A stretch of 64,000 bases of DNA from Celeribacter indicus (GTDB lineage Bacteria; Pseudomonadota; Alphaproteobacteria; Rhodobacterales; Rhodobacteraceae). This document shows positions 29,293 to 38,355 of this stretch, piece after piece; position 1 is the first letter of the stretch, and each line of letters begins with the position of its first letter. A program made the position numbers and the translations under genes. Under the pieces are notes generated by a model. It searched no databases and was not told where the DNA came from. It saw only the letters and a program-made list of their open reading frames with translations. The DNA lies in contig NZ_CP004393.1 in the NCBI RefSeq assembly GCF_000819565.1, positions 3,968,001 through 4,032,000 of the forward strand. The letters run 5' to 3'.

Positions 29293-31110
29293 GTGATCAC
29301 CCCTGCCGAGATCATCGCTTTTCTCGAGACGACACATCCCTACGACGTGTTACCCCGCGAGGAGCTTCTGGAGCTGTCGCAGTCCTTTTCCGGGCGGCGC
29401 TATGCCGGGGGCGAGGTCGTCTATGCCCATGGCGAACTGCTCGAGGGCCTCTATCTCGTCATGTCCGGTTCGGTGGAGATCACCGATGCGGGCGGGGCGC
29501 AGGTCTCGCTGTTGCAGCGGTCGAACCATTTCGGCGAGCGCGGGCTGCTGCGCGACGGGCTCGCGGCGACGACGGCCAGGGCGGCGGGGGAGGCCGTGCT
29601 GCTGGTGCTGGCGCCCGATGCCTTCAGGACGGCGGTGGCCACGATCCCGGCCTTCGCGCGCTATTTCAACCGCGGACAGGCGCGGGCGCAATCCTCCGCC
29701 GGGCTGATGACGCAGCATGTGGCCGAGCTCATGGCCGATGCGCCCGTCACCTGTGCGCCGGGACTCACCATCGCGGAATGCGCAAAGCTGATGCGGGACA
29801 ACCGGGTGTCCTCCGTCGCGGTGACGGAGGACGGAGAGCTCGTCGGGCTCGTGACCGTGCGCGACATGACGAACAAGGTGCTTGCGGACGGGCGCGATCC
29901 GTCCTGCGCGGTCTCGGCCATCATGGCGCGCGCTCCGATCACGCTCGACCCTGGCGCGCTCGGCACCGATGTCATCCACGTCATGCTCGAAAACCGTATC
30001 GGCCACCTGCCCATCGTCGAGGGCGGCAAGCTCGTCGGCATGGTGACCCAGACCGACATCACCCGCTTTTTCGGCTCGTCGCAGACGCAGATGGTCTTCG
30101 ATCTTTCGACGGCGAGGAGCATCGCGGACATGGCCGCCGTCACCGCGCGGCTGCCGGAATTCCTGATGCAGCTCGTGGGCAGCCACCTTGCGCATGACGT
30201 GGTCACGCGCAAGGTCACGGATGTGGCCGACATCGTGACGCGCCGCCTTCTGAAACTCGCGGAGGAGGAATTCGGTCCCGCGCCCGTGCCCTATCTCTGG
30301 GCCGCCTGCGGATCGCAAGGCCGGCGCGAACAGACGGGCATCTCCGACCAGGACAATTGCCTGATCGTGGACAATGCCGCCACCGAGGAGGAGATGGCGT
30401 ATTTCCGCAGGCTCGCCCGCTTCGTCTGCGACGGGCTCGATGCCTGCGGCTATGTCTATTGCCCCGGCGAGATGATGGCGATGACGCCACGCTGGTGCCA
30501 GCGTCAGGCGGTGTGGGAGGGCTATTTCGAGAAATGGATCGCCGCCCCGGACACCGAGGCGCAGATGCTCGCCTCCGTCATGTACGACCTGCGTCCGATC
30601 GCGGGCGACGAGCGCCTGTTCGCGCCGTTGCAGGACAAGGCCCTTCATGCCGCCTCGCGGAACTCGATCTTCGTCGCGCATATGATCGCCAATTCGCTCA
30701 AGCACACGCCGCCGCTCGGGCTGCTGCGCGGCTTTGCCACGATCCGCTCGGGCGAACATCGCAACGCGATCGACATGAAGCACAACGGCGTCGTGCCCGT
30801 GGTCGACCTGGGCCGGGTCTATGCGCTTCAGGGCCGGATCCCGGCGGCGAACACCCGCGCGCGGATCGACGCGGCGATCGAGGCCGGGGTCATCTCCGAA
30901 AGCGGGGGAAAGGATCTTCTGGCGGCTTATGACACGATCGCGACCGTGCGGCTCGAACATCAGGCCGCGCAGGTGCGCGAGGGGCGCAAGCCCGACAATT
31001 TCATGAGCCCCTCCGCCCTGCCCGCCTTCGAGCGGTCCCATCTGCGCGACGCCTTCGTGATCGTGCGCACCATGCAATCCTCGCTCGGCGCCTCCGCCGC
31101 GCGCAGCTGA
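29293..31110 (+). CDS. cNMP-binding/CBS/DUF294 nucleotidyltransferase-like protein
   Basis: 605 aa. Order: cyclic-nucleotide-binding-like domain (about 15-125, GGEVVYAHGELLEGLYLVMSGSVEI), two CBS domains (about 145-265), then a DUF294 nucleotidyltransferase-like core with GSQGRREQTGISDQDNCLIVDN and a helical C-terminal domain. The GS...D.D pair matches the nucleotidyltransferase metal site, so it may transfer nucleotidyl groups to a partner, as GlnD-like proteins do. Start codon is GTG 29293. It is the first of four genes with a regulator and a DnaQ-type protein, a set often found near SSS symporters and acs. Confidence 0.9.
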   Translation: MITPAEIIAFLETTHPYDVLPREELLELSQSFSGRRYAGGEVVYAHGELLEGLYLVMSGSVEITDAGGAQVSLLQRSNHFGERGLLRDGLAATTARAAGEAVLLVLAPDAFRTAVATIPAFARYFNRGQARAQSSAGLMTQHVAELMADAPVTCAPGLTIAECAKLMRDNRVSSVAVTEDGELVGLVTVRDMTNKVLADGRDPSCAVSAIMARAPITLDPGALGTDVIHVMLENRIGHLPIVEGGKLVGMVTQTDITRFFGSSQTQMVFDLSTARSIADMAAVTARLPEFLMQLVGSHLAHDVVTRKVTDVADIVTRRLLKLAEEEFGPAPVPYLWAACGSQGRREQTGISDQDNCLIVDNAATEEEMAYFRRLARFVCDGLDACGYVYCPGEMMAMTPRWCQRQAVWEGYFEKWIAAPDTEAQMLASVMYDLRPIAGDERLFAPLQDKALHAASRNSIFVAHMIANSLKHTPPLGLLRGFATIRSGEHRNAIDMKHNGVVPVVDLGRVYALQGRIPAANTRARIDAAIEAGVISESGGKDLLAAYDTIATVRLEHQAAQVREGRKPDNFMSPSALPAFERSHLRDAFVIVRTMQSSLGASAARS

Positions 31111-31128
31111 CAGAAGGGACAGATCCCC

Positions 31129-31644
31129 ATGCTCCTCGAATTCATCGCAACGATTTCCGCCGGTGCGGGGGCCGCGGGCATCGTCCTGCTGATCGGCAGG
31201 CTGACATCCGGCGCCCTGCCGAAATGGCTGCTGCCGGCGGCGGCCGGCGCGGCCATGCTGGCTTTTTCGATCTGGACCGACTATTCGTGGTTCGACCGCG
31301 CGCAGCAGGGCCTCGGCGCGGAGAAGGTCGTGGCGACGACGATCGACAAGCGCCAGATCTGGCGGCCCTGGACCTATGTCGCGCCCGTCACCACGCGCTT
31401 CATCGCGCTCGACCGGACGCGGGCGGACCAGGACGATGCGACGGTCTTCGCCGATATGTACCTCGTGTCCCGGCGGGAGGACAGCGTGATCGTCCCGGCG
31501 GCCTTCGACTGCCTCCTCGGCCGGCGTGCCGACCTGATCGGCGCCGAGGGAGGGACGCCGGAGGCCCGGCTCGAGAGCGCGCGATGGCACGATCTCGGCG
31601 AAGACGATCCGGTCCTGCGCACCGCCTGCGACCGGCTGAGATAG
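31129..31644 (+). CDS. Small membrane protein of unknown function
   Basis: 171 aa, no recognised family. Two hydrophobic stretches at the N-terminus (FIATISAGAGAAGIVLLIGRL and WLLPAAAGAAMLAFSIWTDYSWF), then about 120 soluble residues with TTIDKRQIWRPWTYVAPVTTRFIALDR. It lies between the nucleotidyltransferase-like gene (18 nt upstream) and the receiver gene (34 nt downstream) and probably belongs to the same operon. Confidence 0.75.
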   Translation: MLLEFIATISAGAGAAGIVLLIGRLTSGALPKWLLPAAAGAAMLAFSIWTDYSWFDRAQQGLGAEKVVATTIDKRQIWRPWTYVAPVTTRFIALDRTRADQDDATVFADMYLVSRREDSVIVPAAFDCLLGRRADLIGAEGGTPEARLESARWHDLGEDDPVLRTACDRLR

Positions 31645-31678
31645 GACGGAGAGGCCAGAAGGAGGAGAGGGAGAGGAG

Positions 31679-32062
31679 ATGACCGGCAGCCCGCGCGTGC
31701 TTCTCGTGGAGGATGAGGACAATATCGCGATCGCCCTCGAACTCCTGCTGCAACGGGACGGCTACGAGATCCACCGGGTCGCCGACGGCACCCAGGCCCT
31801 GCCGAACATCCGCGCCCTGCGTCCCGATCTCGTCATCCTCGACGTCACCCTCCCCGGCGCGTCCGGCTACGAGGTGTGCCAGTCGCTGCGCCTCTCGGAC
31901 GAGTTGTCGGACACGCCCGTCCTGATGATGTCCGCACGCGCCTCGCAGGCCGAGCAGCGCAAGGGGCGCGCGATGGGGGCGGACGACTTCATCACCAAAC
32001 CCTTCGCGACGGAGGATCTGAGGGCCCGCGTCGCGCGGCTGGTCACGGGGAGGACCGCATGA
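31679..32062 (+). CDS. Single-domain response regulator
   Basis: 127 aa, a lone receiver: RVLLVEDEDNIAIALELLLQRDGYE at the start (acidic pair), LVILDVTLPGASGYEVC (phosphoacceptor Asp), MMSARASQAEQRKGRAMGADDFITKPFATEDL (Thr/Ser and Lys). No output domain, so it acts by protein contact. Its stop codon overlaps the start of the next gene by 4 nt (ATGA), pointing to co-translation with the kinase-like/exonuclease fusion. Confidence 0.94.
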   Translation: MTGSPRVLLVEDEDNIAIALELLLQRDGYEIHRVADGTQALPNIRALRPDLVILDVTLPGASGYEVCQSLRLSDELSDTPVLMMSARASQAEQRKGRAMGADDFITKPFATEDLRARVARLVTGRTA

Positions 32063-34167
32063 AGATCGAACACTGGTCGCTGCGCCTGCGCGTCTTCCTG
32101 TTCTTCGCCCTCCTCGCCGTGGCGGCCATCGCCGGGGAACTGACCGGCCTCTATCTCGGCTTCACGCGGATGCGCGATCCCGCGGCGCTCGATGGCTTTC
32201 TCTTCGCGGGCATCATCGCCGTCTTCGTCACCCTCGGCATCGTCGTCTGGATCTGGCTGCTGTTCGACGAACATGTCGCCCGGCCGATCCAGCGGCTCGC
32301 CGGCGGCCTTCTGGCCCGCGCCCATGCCGATGTCGACGACGTGCTCGACGAACGCACCGCGCGCTATCTCGGGGATCTCGCCCCCGCCGCGCGGGCGGTG
32401 ACGGAACATCTGGCCCGGACGCGCAACAAGCTCGCGGAAGCCGTCGCACAGGAGACCACCCGGCTCATCGAGGAAAAGGAAAAGCTCACCGCGCTCGCCG
32501 CCGAAATGCCGCATGGCGTCGTGCTGCTGTCGGGACGGCACAAGATCGCCTTCTACAACGGGGCGGCGGCGGATCTGCTCGGGGCCGACCATGCGCCGGG
32601 GCTCGATCATTCCGTCTTCGATTTCCTGCGCGCGCGCCCCCTTCTGTCGGCCTATGAGCGCCTTTGCGCGGGCGAGGGCGACGACGGGCATGTCGTGCCG
32701 CTGACCGTCGCCACCCTCCATGGCGGGCGCATCCTGTCGGCGCGCATGCGCCTGATGCACGCCCCGAGCGAGGGCGATACCGCGCCGCCCTACGTGCTGA
32801 CGCTCGACGACGTCACCGACGATCTCGCCATCCATGCCGAACGCGAAAAGCTTCTCAAGCGGCTTTTCGACAGGCTGCGCCCCTCCATCGCCTCGCTGCG
32901 CACCACGCTCGACGCGCGGGCCGCCGACGCGGCGCTGCGGGCCGATGCGCGGCTCGACGCCGCGCTGGTGAGCGAAATGGAGGTGCTGACCTCGGAGATC
33001 GCCGCGCTCGATGCGGACTACGAATCCGCGAAGGCCGACTGGTGGCCGATGGCGCCGGTGCGCGGCAGCGAGCTTTGCGATGCGCTGACCGCCCAGCTCG
33101 CGCAGGACGGGATCGTCATCGCGGCGGATGTCACCGAGCCGATCGCCCTCACGCTCGACGCGGTGCAGATCACCACGCTGCTTGCCCAGCTCGCGCGCCG
33201 GGTGACGCAGGACGGGGGCCGCGCGCTGTCCTTCCTCGCCTCGCGCGAAGAGGACGGCGGCGCGATGCTCGCGCTCGGGTGGAGCGGCGAACCGCTGTCC
33301 GTCGACCGGCTGGAGAGCTGGCTGGCGGATCCGCTCGACGTCGGCCTTGCGGACATGACCGGCCGCGACATTCTCGATGCCCATGGCACGGAGGTCTGGC
33401 CGGAATTCGGCCGCGCGTCGCGGGCGGTGCTGAAGCTGCCGATCCGGGAGGCGCGCCGCCTGCGCCGCGTCCTTGGCGAAGGGCGGCGGGCGGCGACCTA
33501 TGATTTCGACCTGCTGAACCGCACGCCCTCGCCCGAGCTGATGGAGACGCCGCTCTCGGAGCTGACCTATGTCGTGTTCGACACGGAGACCACGGGGCTG
33601 CTGCCCTCCCAGGGCGACGAGATCTGCCAGATCGCGGCGCTGCGGATCGTGAACGGCAAGGTGGTGGAGAACGAGCGGCTCGACCGGCTGGTCCATCCGG
33701 GCCGGCCGATCCCGGCCTCGGCCACGGCCGTACATCAGATCACCGACGAGATGGTGAAGGACGCGCCGCGGATCGGCGTGGCCGGGCGCCAGCTCCACAG
33801 CTTCGCGCGCGGTGCGGTCCTCGTCGCCCATAACGCGCCCTTCGACCTCGAGTTCCTGCGCCGTCACGAGGCGGAGATCGGGTCGAAATTCACCAATCCC
33901 GTGCTCGACACCGTGCTGCTTTCGGCCATCGTCTTTGGCCAGTCGCAGGAGCATACGCTCGACGCGATCTCCGCGCGGCTGGGGGTGAAGATCCCGCCGG
34001 ACGCCCGGCATACCGCCATGGGCGACACGATCGCGACGGCGGAGGTCTTCATCAAGATGCTGCGCATGGCGGAGGAGCGGGGGATCCGCACCTTCGGCGA
34101 CGCCCTTGCCGAGATGCGCCGGCACAAGCGGCTGCTCGTCGATGCGAACCAACTCACCGAGGCCTGA
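32059..34167 (+). CDS. Membrane kinase-like/PAS protein fused to a DnaQ-type 3'-5' exonuclease
   Basis: 702 aa. Two membrane helices (about 9-31 and 47-70), a HAMP-like linker, a PAS-like region (about 140-260: GVVLLSGRHKIAFYNGAAADLLG), then a HisKA-like helical pair (LFDRLRPSIASLRTTLD) where the phosphoacceptor His and SHELRTPL box are missing, and a degenerate ATPase-like region (DILDAHGTEVWPEFG). From about 500 to 690 is a complete DEDDh exonuclease: FDTETTGL, HNAPFDLEFLRRH, LDTVLLS, DARHTAMGDTIATA. Neighbours suggest a signalling role; DNA repair or RNA/nucleotide turnover are alternatives. Confidence 0.85.
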   Translation: MKIEHWSLRLRVFLFFALLAVAAIAGELTGLYLGFTRMRDPAALDGFLFAGIIAVFVTLGIVVWIWLLFDEHVARPIQRLAGGLLARAHADVDDVLDERTARYLGDLAPAARAVTEHLARTRNKLAEAVAQETTRLIEEKEKLTALAAEMPHGVVLLSGRHKIAFYNGAAADLLGADHAPGLDHSVFDFLRARPLLSAYERLCAGEGDDGHVVPLTVATLHGGRILSARMRLMHAPSEGDTAPPYVLTLDDVTDDLAIHAEREKLLKRLFDRLRPSIASLRTTLDARAADAALRADARLDAALVSEMEVLTSEIAALDADYESAKADWWPMAPVRGSELCDALTAQLAQDGIVIAADVTEPIALTLDAVQITTLLAQLARRVTQDGGRALSFLASREEDGGAMLALGWSGEPLSVDRLESWLADPLDVGLADMTGRDILDAHGTEVWPEFGRASRAVLKLPIREARRLRRVLGEGRRAATYDFDLLNRTPSPELMETPLSELTYVVFDTETTGLLPSQGDEICQIAALRIVNGKVVENERLDRLVHPGRPIPASATAVHQITDEMVKDAPRIGVAGRQLHSFARGAVLVAHNAPFDLEFLRRHEAEIGSKFTNPVLDTVLLSAIVFGQSQEHTLDAISARLGVKIPPDARHTAMGDTIATAEVFIKMLRMAEERGIRTFGDALAEMRRHKRLLVDANQLTEA

Positions 34168-34773
34168 TCAGCGCAGGGCGCGGATCTGACCCAAGGCGGC
34201 GCGGTTGTCGTAGAAGGGCACATGGGCGGGCGGGGCCGTGCGGCCGAGCGCGGCCTCGACCTCCCCCAGCACCACCCGCGTGACGAAGGGCAGATCGAAG
34301 CTTCGTGCATCGGCGAGCGTGACCCACTGGAGATGCGACAGCTCGTCCTCGGCCGCGCCGAAATCGTCGGGATCGCCGTCGAGCCCGGCGGCATCGACGA
34401 CGAAGAAGCGCGCATCGAACCGCCGCGACCGCCCCGGAGGGGTGATCGCGCGAAAGACGAAGCGCAACCCGCTCGCATCGGGAAGCACCAGCCCCGTCTC
34501 CTCGCGCAGCTCACGCAGCGCGGCATTGGGCAGGGCCCGGACCAGCGCCGGGTCCGCCTCGAGCGCGAGCCGCCGTGCGCAGACCGGCGACAGGTGCCCC
34601 GGCGGATCGCGGTCATGGTCCGAAAGATCGACGGCACCGCCGGGAAAGACGAACTTTCCGGGCATGAAGACGGCGCCCCTGCCACGCTGGCCCATGAGGA
34701 CACGGGGACCGTCGGGCATGTCCCGCAGCAGGATGACGGTCGCGGCGTCGCGGATCGGAATATCTGTGCTCAT
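34168..34773 (-). CDS. NUDIX hydrolase
   Basis: 201 aa. The box is split: FPGGAVD is followed by an about 40-residue insertion before AALRELREETGLVLPD, as in CoA-type NUDIX enzymes. Family members hydrolyse nucleoside-diphosphate-linked compounds; the substrate here is not evident. The stop codon abuts the stop of the plus-strand exonuclease gene (TGATCA at 34165-34170), so the two genes are exactly convergent. Confidence 0.88.
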   Translation of the reverse strand: MSTDIPIRDAATVILLRDMPDGPRVLMGQRGRGAVFMPGKFVFPGGAVDLSDHDRDPPGHLSPVCARRLALEADPALVRALPNAALRELREETGLVLPDASGLRFVFRAITPPGRSRRFDARFFVVDAAGLDGDPDDFGAAEDELSHLQWVTLADARSFDLPFVTRVVLGEVEAALGRTAPPAHVPFYDNRAALGQIRALR

Positions 34774-34805
34774 GCAGGCGATCCTAGCGAGCGGCGCGGC
34801 GCCAC

Positions 34806-37241
34806 TCAATGCGCGGCGCGCATCCCGCGCAGGCGCAGGGCGTTGGAGACGACGAAGACCGAGGACATCGCCATCGCCGCCGCGCCCAGCATGGGAGACA
34901 GCCGGACGCCGAAGGCCGGGTAGAGCACGCCCGCCGCCACCGGGATGAGCGCGGCGTTGTAGGCGAAGGCCCAGAACAGGTTCTGACGGATGTTCGCCAT
35001 GGTCCTGCGGCTCAGGTCGAGGGCGGTCACCACCGCCGCCGGATCGCCGCCCATGAGCACCACATCCGCCGCCTCGATGGCGACATCCGTGCCGGTCCCC
35101 ACCGCGACGCCTACATCGGCGGAGGCAAGGGCGGGCGCGTCGTTGATCCCGTCGCCCACGAAGGCGACGGAGCCCTGTGCCTTCAGGGCCTCGACGATCT
35201 TCGCCTTGCCCTTCGGCAGGACCTCCGCCTCGACATGGTCGATGCCGAGATCGCGGGCGATGGCCTCCGCCGCCTTGCGCGTGTCGCCGGACACCATCGC
35301 GACCCGGACCCCGCGCGCATGCAGCGCCTCGACCGCGCGCCGCGCTGCGGGGCGGACGGGATCGGAAATGCCGATCACCATCGCGGGCCGTCCGTCGAGC
35401 GCCACGAGCACCGGCGTGTGCCCCTTTTCGGCCAGCGCATCGAGCGGCGCCCCGAAGGGGGCCGGGTCGATCTTCTCCCGCGTCATGAGGCGCAGGTTGC
35501 CGATATGGAGCATTCGGCCGCCAACCTCCGCCTTCATCCCGTGGCCGGCGATGGCACGGGATTTCCCCACCGGCGGAAGCGCCAGCCCCCGCTCCGCGGC
35601 CGCGCGCTCGATCGCGCGGGCGATCGGATGTTCGGAGGTCGCCTCGGCCGCCGCGACCATGGCGAGCAGCGTCGTCTCGTCGCCCTCGAGCAGGGTCAGC
35701 CCGGTCACGTCCGGCCGGCCCTCGGTCAGCGTCCCCGTCTTGTCGAAGGCGACGACGGACACGCTCTGGAGCGCCTGAAGTGCGTCGCCCTTGCGAAACA
35801 GCACACCGAGTTCGGCGGCGCGGCCCGTGCCGACCATGATCGAGGTCGGCGTCGCGAGACCCATGGCACAGGGACAGGCGATGATCAGCACCGCCACGCC
35901 GGCGACGAGCGCATGGGCAAGCACCGGATCGGGACCGAAGATCAGCCAGACTGCCACGGTCAGCGCCGCGAGTCCCATCACCACGGGCACGAAATACATC
36001 GTCACCCTGTCGACGAGCGACTGGATCGGCAGTTTCGCCCCCTGCGCCTCCTCGACCATGCGGATGATCTGCGCGAGCATCGTGTCGGCGCCCACCTTCT
36101 CGGCGACATAGGTGAGGCTGCCCTCCCCGTTCACCGTGCCCGCGATCACCGGATCGCCCGCGGCCTTCGCCACCGGGATCGGTTCGCCGGAGATCATCGC
36201 CTCGTCGACATGGCTCTCGCCGGAGCGCACCCGGCCGTCCACCGCGATCCGCTCGCCGGGGCGCAGGTGCAGCATGTCGCCCACCGCGACCTCCCCGATC
36301 GGACGCTCGACCACGGCGCCGTCGCATTCGACCCGCGCGGTGCTGGCCCGCATCCCCGCGAGCTTCCGGATCGCGGCCCCCGTGCGCCCCTTTGCCCGCG
36401 CCTCGAGCCAGCGGCCCAGCAGGATGAGGGTGACGATCACGGCGGCGGCCTCGAAATACACATCCCGCGCCCCCTGCGGCACGAGGCCGGGGGCAAAGGT
36501 GACGATCGTGGAATAGAGCCACGCCGCCCCCGCCCCGAGCGCGACGAGCGCGTTCATGTCGGGCGCGCCATGCAGGAGCGAGGGGATGCCCCTGGCGAAG
36601 AACAGCCGCCCCGGCCCCGCGAGGACGAGGGTCGTCAGCAGGCATTGCGCGATGCGCCAGAGGTCCGCGGAAACATGCGTCATCCACCAGTGATGCAGCG
36701 CCGGGACCAGATGCCCGCCCATCTCGATGACGAAGACCGGCAGGGTGAGCGCCGCCGCGACCACAAGGCGGCGGCGTATGAGCCGCGCCTCGTCCGCCTT
36801 GCGGTCCATGGGCGCGGCATCGGCATCGAGCCGCGCCCGCGCCCCGTATCCCGCAGCGGCGATCACCCTGGCAAGGCTCGCGGCATCCTGCGTGCCGGAC
36901 AGATAGCGCACCGTCGCCGTTTCGCCGGCGAGGTTCACCGCCGCCCCGGTCACGCCCTCCGCCGCCGAAAGCGCCCGTTCGAGGCGTCCGACGCAGGAGG
37001 CGCAGGTCATGCCCTGAACGTCGAAAACCAGTTCCTCCGTCCGCGCGGGATAGCCCGCCTCCGTCAGGACACGGGCGAGATCGCCGAGGCCCGTCTCTCC
37101 GCCGAAGCGGATCTCAGCAGTCTCGGTCGCGAGATTGACCCGCGCCTCGCGCACGCCGGGCACGGCGCCGAGTGCGCGTTCCACGCGCCCCACGCAGGAG
37201 GCACAGGTCATGCCTTCGACGGATAATCTGGCGCTGTGCAT
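34806..37241 (-). CDS. copA: Copper-translocating P1B-type ATPase
   Basis: 811 aa Cu(+) exporter. Two N-terminal metal-binding domains (EGMTCASCVGRVERAL and QGMTCASCVGRLERAL), eight expected membrane helices, TM metal motif CPC in IIACPCAMGLATPTS, phosphorylation motif DKTGTLTEG, HP motif SEHPIARAIE, ATP-hinge GDGINDAPALA. ATG 37241 is used; ATG 37259 would add six residues. It is divergent from copZ with a 122-nt gap that must carry both promoters. Confidence 0.96.
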   Translation of the reverse strand: MHSARLSVEGMTCASCVGRVERALGAVPGVREARVNLATETAEIRFGGETGLGDLARVLTEAGYPARTEELVFDVQGMTCASCVGRLERALSAAEGVTGAAVNLAGETATVRYLSGTQDAASLARVIAAAGYGARARLDADAAPMDRKADEARLIRRRLVVAAALTLPVFVIEMGGHLVPALHHWWMTHVSADLWRIAQCLLTTLVLAGPGRLFFARGIPSLLHGAPDMNALVALGAGAAWLYSTIVTFAPGLVPQGARDVYFEAAAVIVTLILLGRWLEARAKGRTGAAIRKLAGMRASTARVECDGAVVERPIGEVAVGDMLHLRPGERIAVDGRVRSGESHVDEAMISGEPIPVAKAAGDPVIAGTVNGEGSLTYVAEKVGADTMLAQIIRMVEEAQGAKLPIQSLVDRVTMYFVPVVMGLAALTVAVWLIFGPDPVLAHALVAGVAVLIIACPCAMGLATPTSIMVGTGRAAELGVLFRKGDALQALQSVSVVAFDKTGTLTEGRPDVTGLTLLEGDETTLLAMVAAAEATSEHPIARAIERAAAERGLALPPVGKSRAIAGHGMKAEVGGRMLHIGNLRLMTREKIDPAPFGAPLDALAEKGHTPVLVALDGRPAMVIGISDPVRPAARRAVEALHARGVRVAMVSGDTRKAAEAIARDLGIDHVEAEVLPKGKAKIVEALKAQGSVAFVGDGINDAPALASADVGVAVGTGTDVAIEAADVVLMGGDPAAVVTALDLSRRTMANIRQNLFWAFAYNAALIPVAAGVLYPAFGVRLSPMLGAAAMAMSSVFVVSNALRLRGMRAAH

Positions 37242-37363
37242 CTTTGTCACTCTGGTCATCGGGAAATTTGTGTTTACCTAGAAAGCACAGGAAGCGCTGG
37301 CAAGCCGTGTCTCCGTGACATGATGCCTCGCCCCAGGTTCGAATTCTGCACGAGGTCAGACAC

Positions 37364-37564
37364 ATGTCCGTATTTGCCGTTCCAAACATGACCTGCGGCC
37401 ATTGCCGCACCGCCATCACCGAGGCGCTCGAAGCCGTGGACGACACGGTCGAGATCGAGGTCGACATGGCCTCGCGCGAGATCGACGTCTTCTCCGAGGC
37501 CGGAGACGAGGCGATCCTCAAGGCGCTGGCGGATGCCGGCTATCCGGCGACATTGAAAAGCTGA
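37364..37564 (+). CDS. copZ: Copper chaperone, heavy-metal-associated domain
   Basis: 66 aa single HMA domain with metal motif VPNMTCGHCRTAITEAL and a ferredoxin-like beta-alpha-beta pattern. It should hand copper to CopA, whose gene is divergent. The CGHC form fits chaperones of this type. Confidence 0.9.
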   Translation: MSVFAVPNMTCGHCRTAITEALEAVDDTVEIEVDMASREIDVFSEAGDEAILKALADAGYPATLKS

Positions 37565-37593
37565 CGATCCGCCGGGAGGGGACAGGGACAGCG

Positions 37594-38355
37594 ATGGAGG
37601 CCGGCGTGGCAAAGGATTGCGTCGCGGCATACAGGGACGGGGCGGGGATCCGGCTCTGGTCGCTCGACACGGGCGCGGAGCTTCACAGCGTTGGGCTGGA
37701 CGACAGCCTTGCCGATCTGGTCGCCGGCACGGTCGATGCCGCCACCGCGCGCGCCCTGCCCTGCGCGCCCCTGCCGGAGAGGGTCGGACGGCAGATCCCC
37801 TGCCTGTTGCAGGCGGATCCGCTGACCACCACCGACGGGGCGGAGGTGATCCTCGCCGGCTTTCTCGCCCGGTCCCCGAAGTTCGACGGCGTGATCTGCC
37901 TGCCCGGCCCGATGCGCACGCTCTGGGCGCATGTGAGTGCGGGGGAGGTCGTGTCCGTCCGCGCGCAGATGACCGGCGCGCTGCTCTGCGCGGTCCTGCC
38001 GGGAGCCGAGGGCTGCACCGGCGAGGCGGAGCGGTTCGTCGAGGCGGTGAGCGACGGCATGTCCCGTCCCGAATTCACCTCCCAGCGGCTTGCCTCGCTC
38101 GCCACGGCGGTGGCGCTCCGGCGGATGTCGCAGGACGAGGCGACAGGTCTTGCGACGGCCTGGCTCACCGGGCTCGAACTGGCCGCCACGCGAGCCTACT
38201 GGCTGGGCCAGCCGGTCGCGCTGATCGGCACGCAAGCCGCCCGCGCGCCCTATGCGGCAGCCCTTGAGGCGCAATTCGTGCCGCTGAACGAGGCCGATCG
38301 CGACGAGATGCTGCTGGCCGGGTTCCGCGCCGCGCGCGAGAGGATGTCCGCGTGA
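37594..38355 (+). CDS. Short DgoK-like (2-dehydro-3-deoxygalactonokinase family) protein
   Basis: 253 aa. FDGVICLPGPMRTLWAHVSAGEVVSVRAQMTGALLCAVLPGAEG is the DgoK family signature region, and TTTDGAEVILAGFLA matches the preceding conserved stretch. The family is usually about 290-300 aa; here the N-terminal phosphate-binding segment (an acidic-GT type motif in family members) is missing or unrecognisable, which makes kinase activity doubtful. Start ATG 37594 lies 29 nt after copZ. Its GTGA overlaps galM, so it is expressed with an aldose epimerase. Confidence 0.72.
   Translation: MEAGVAKDCVAAYRDGAGIRLWSLDTGAELHSVGLDDSLADLVAGTVDAATARALPCAPLPERVGRQIPCLLQADPLTTTDGAEVILAGFLARSPKFDGVICLPGPMRTLWAHVSAGEVVSVRAQMTGALLCAVLPGAEGCTGEAERFVEAVSDGMSRPEFTSQRLASLATAVALRRMSQDEATGLATAWLTGLELAATRAYWLGQPVALIGTQAARAPYAAALEAQFVPLNEADRDEMLLAGFRAARERMSA

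Noticed and set aside
34168..36687. An 839-codon minus-strand frame across copA and the NUDIX gene
   Set aside because: It reads the NUDIX gene in the true frame but copA out of frame; CopA motifs lie in another frame, so only its C-terminal NUDIX part is real.
37242..37363. A CueR/HmrR-type copper promoter between copA and copZ
   Set aside because: The interval was searched for a CueR-like dyad with 19-20-nt -35/-10 spacing; only weak pieces (TTGCCA and TAGGTA, 17 nt apart) without dyad symmetry were found.
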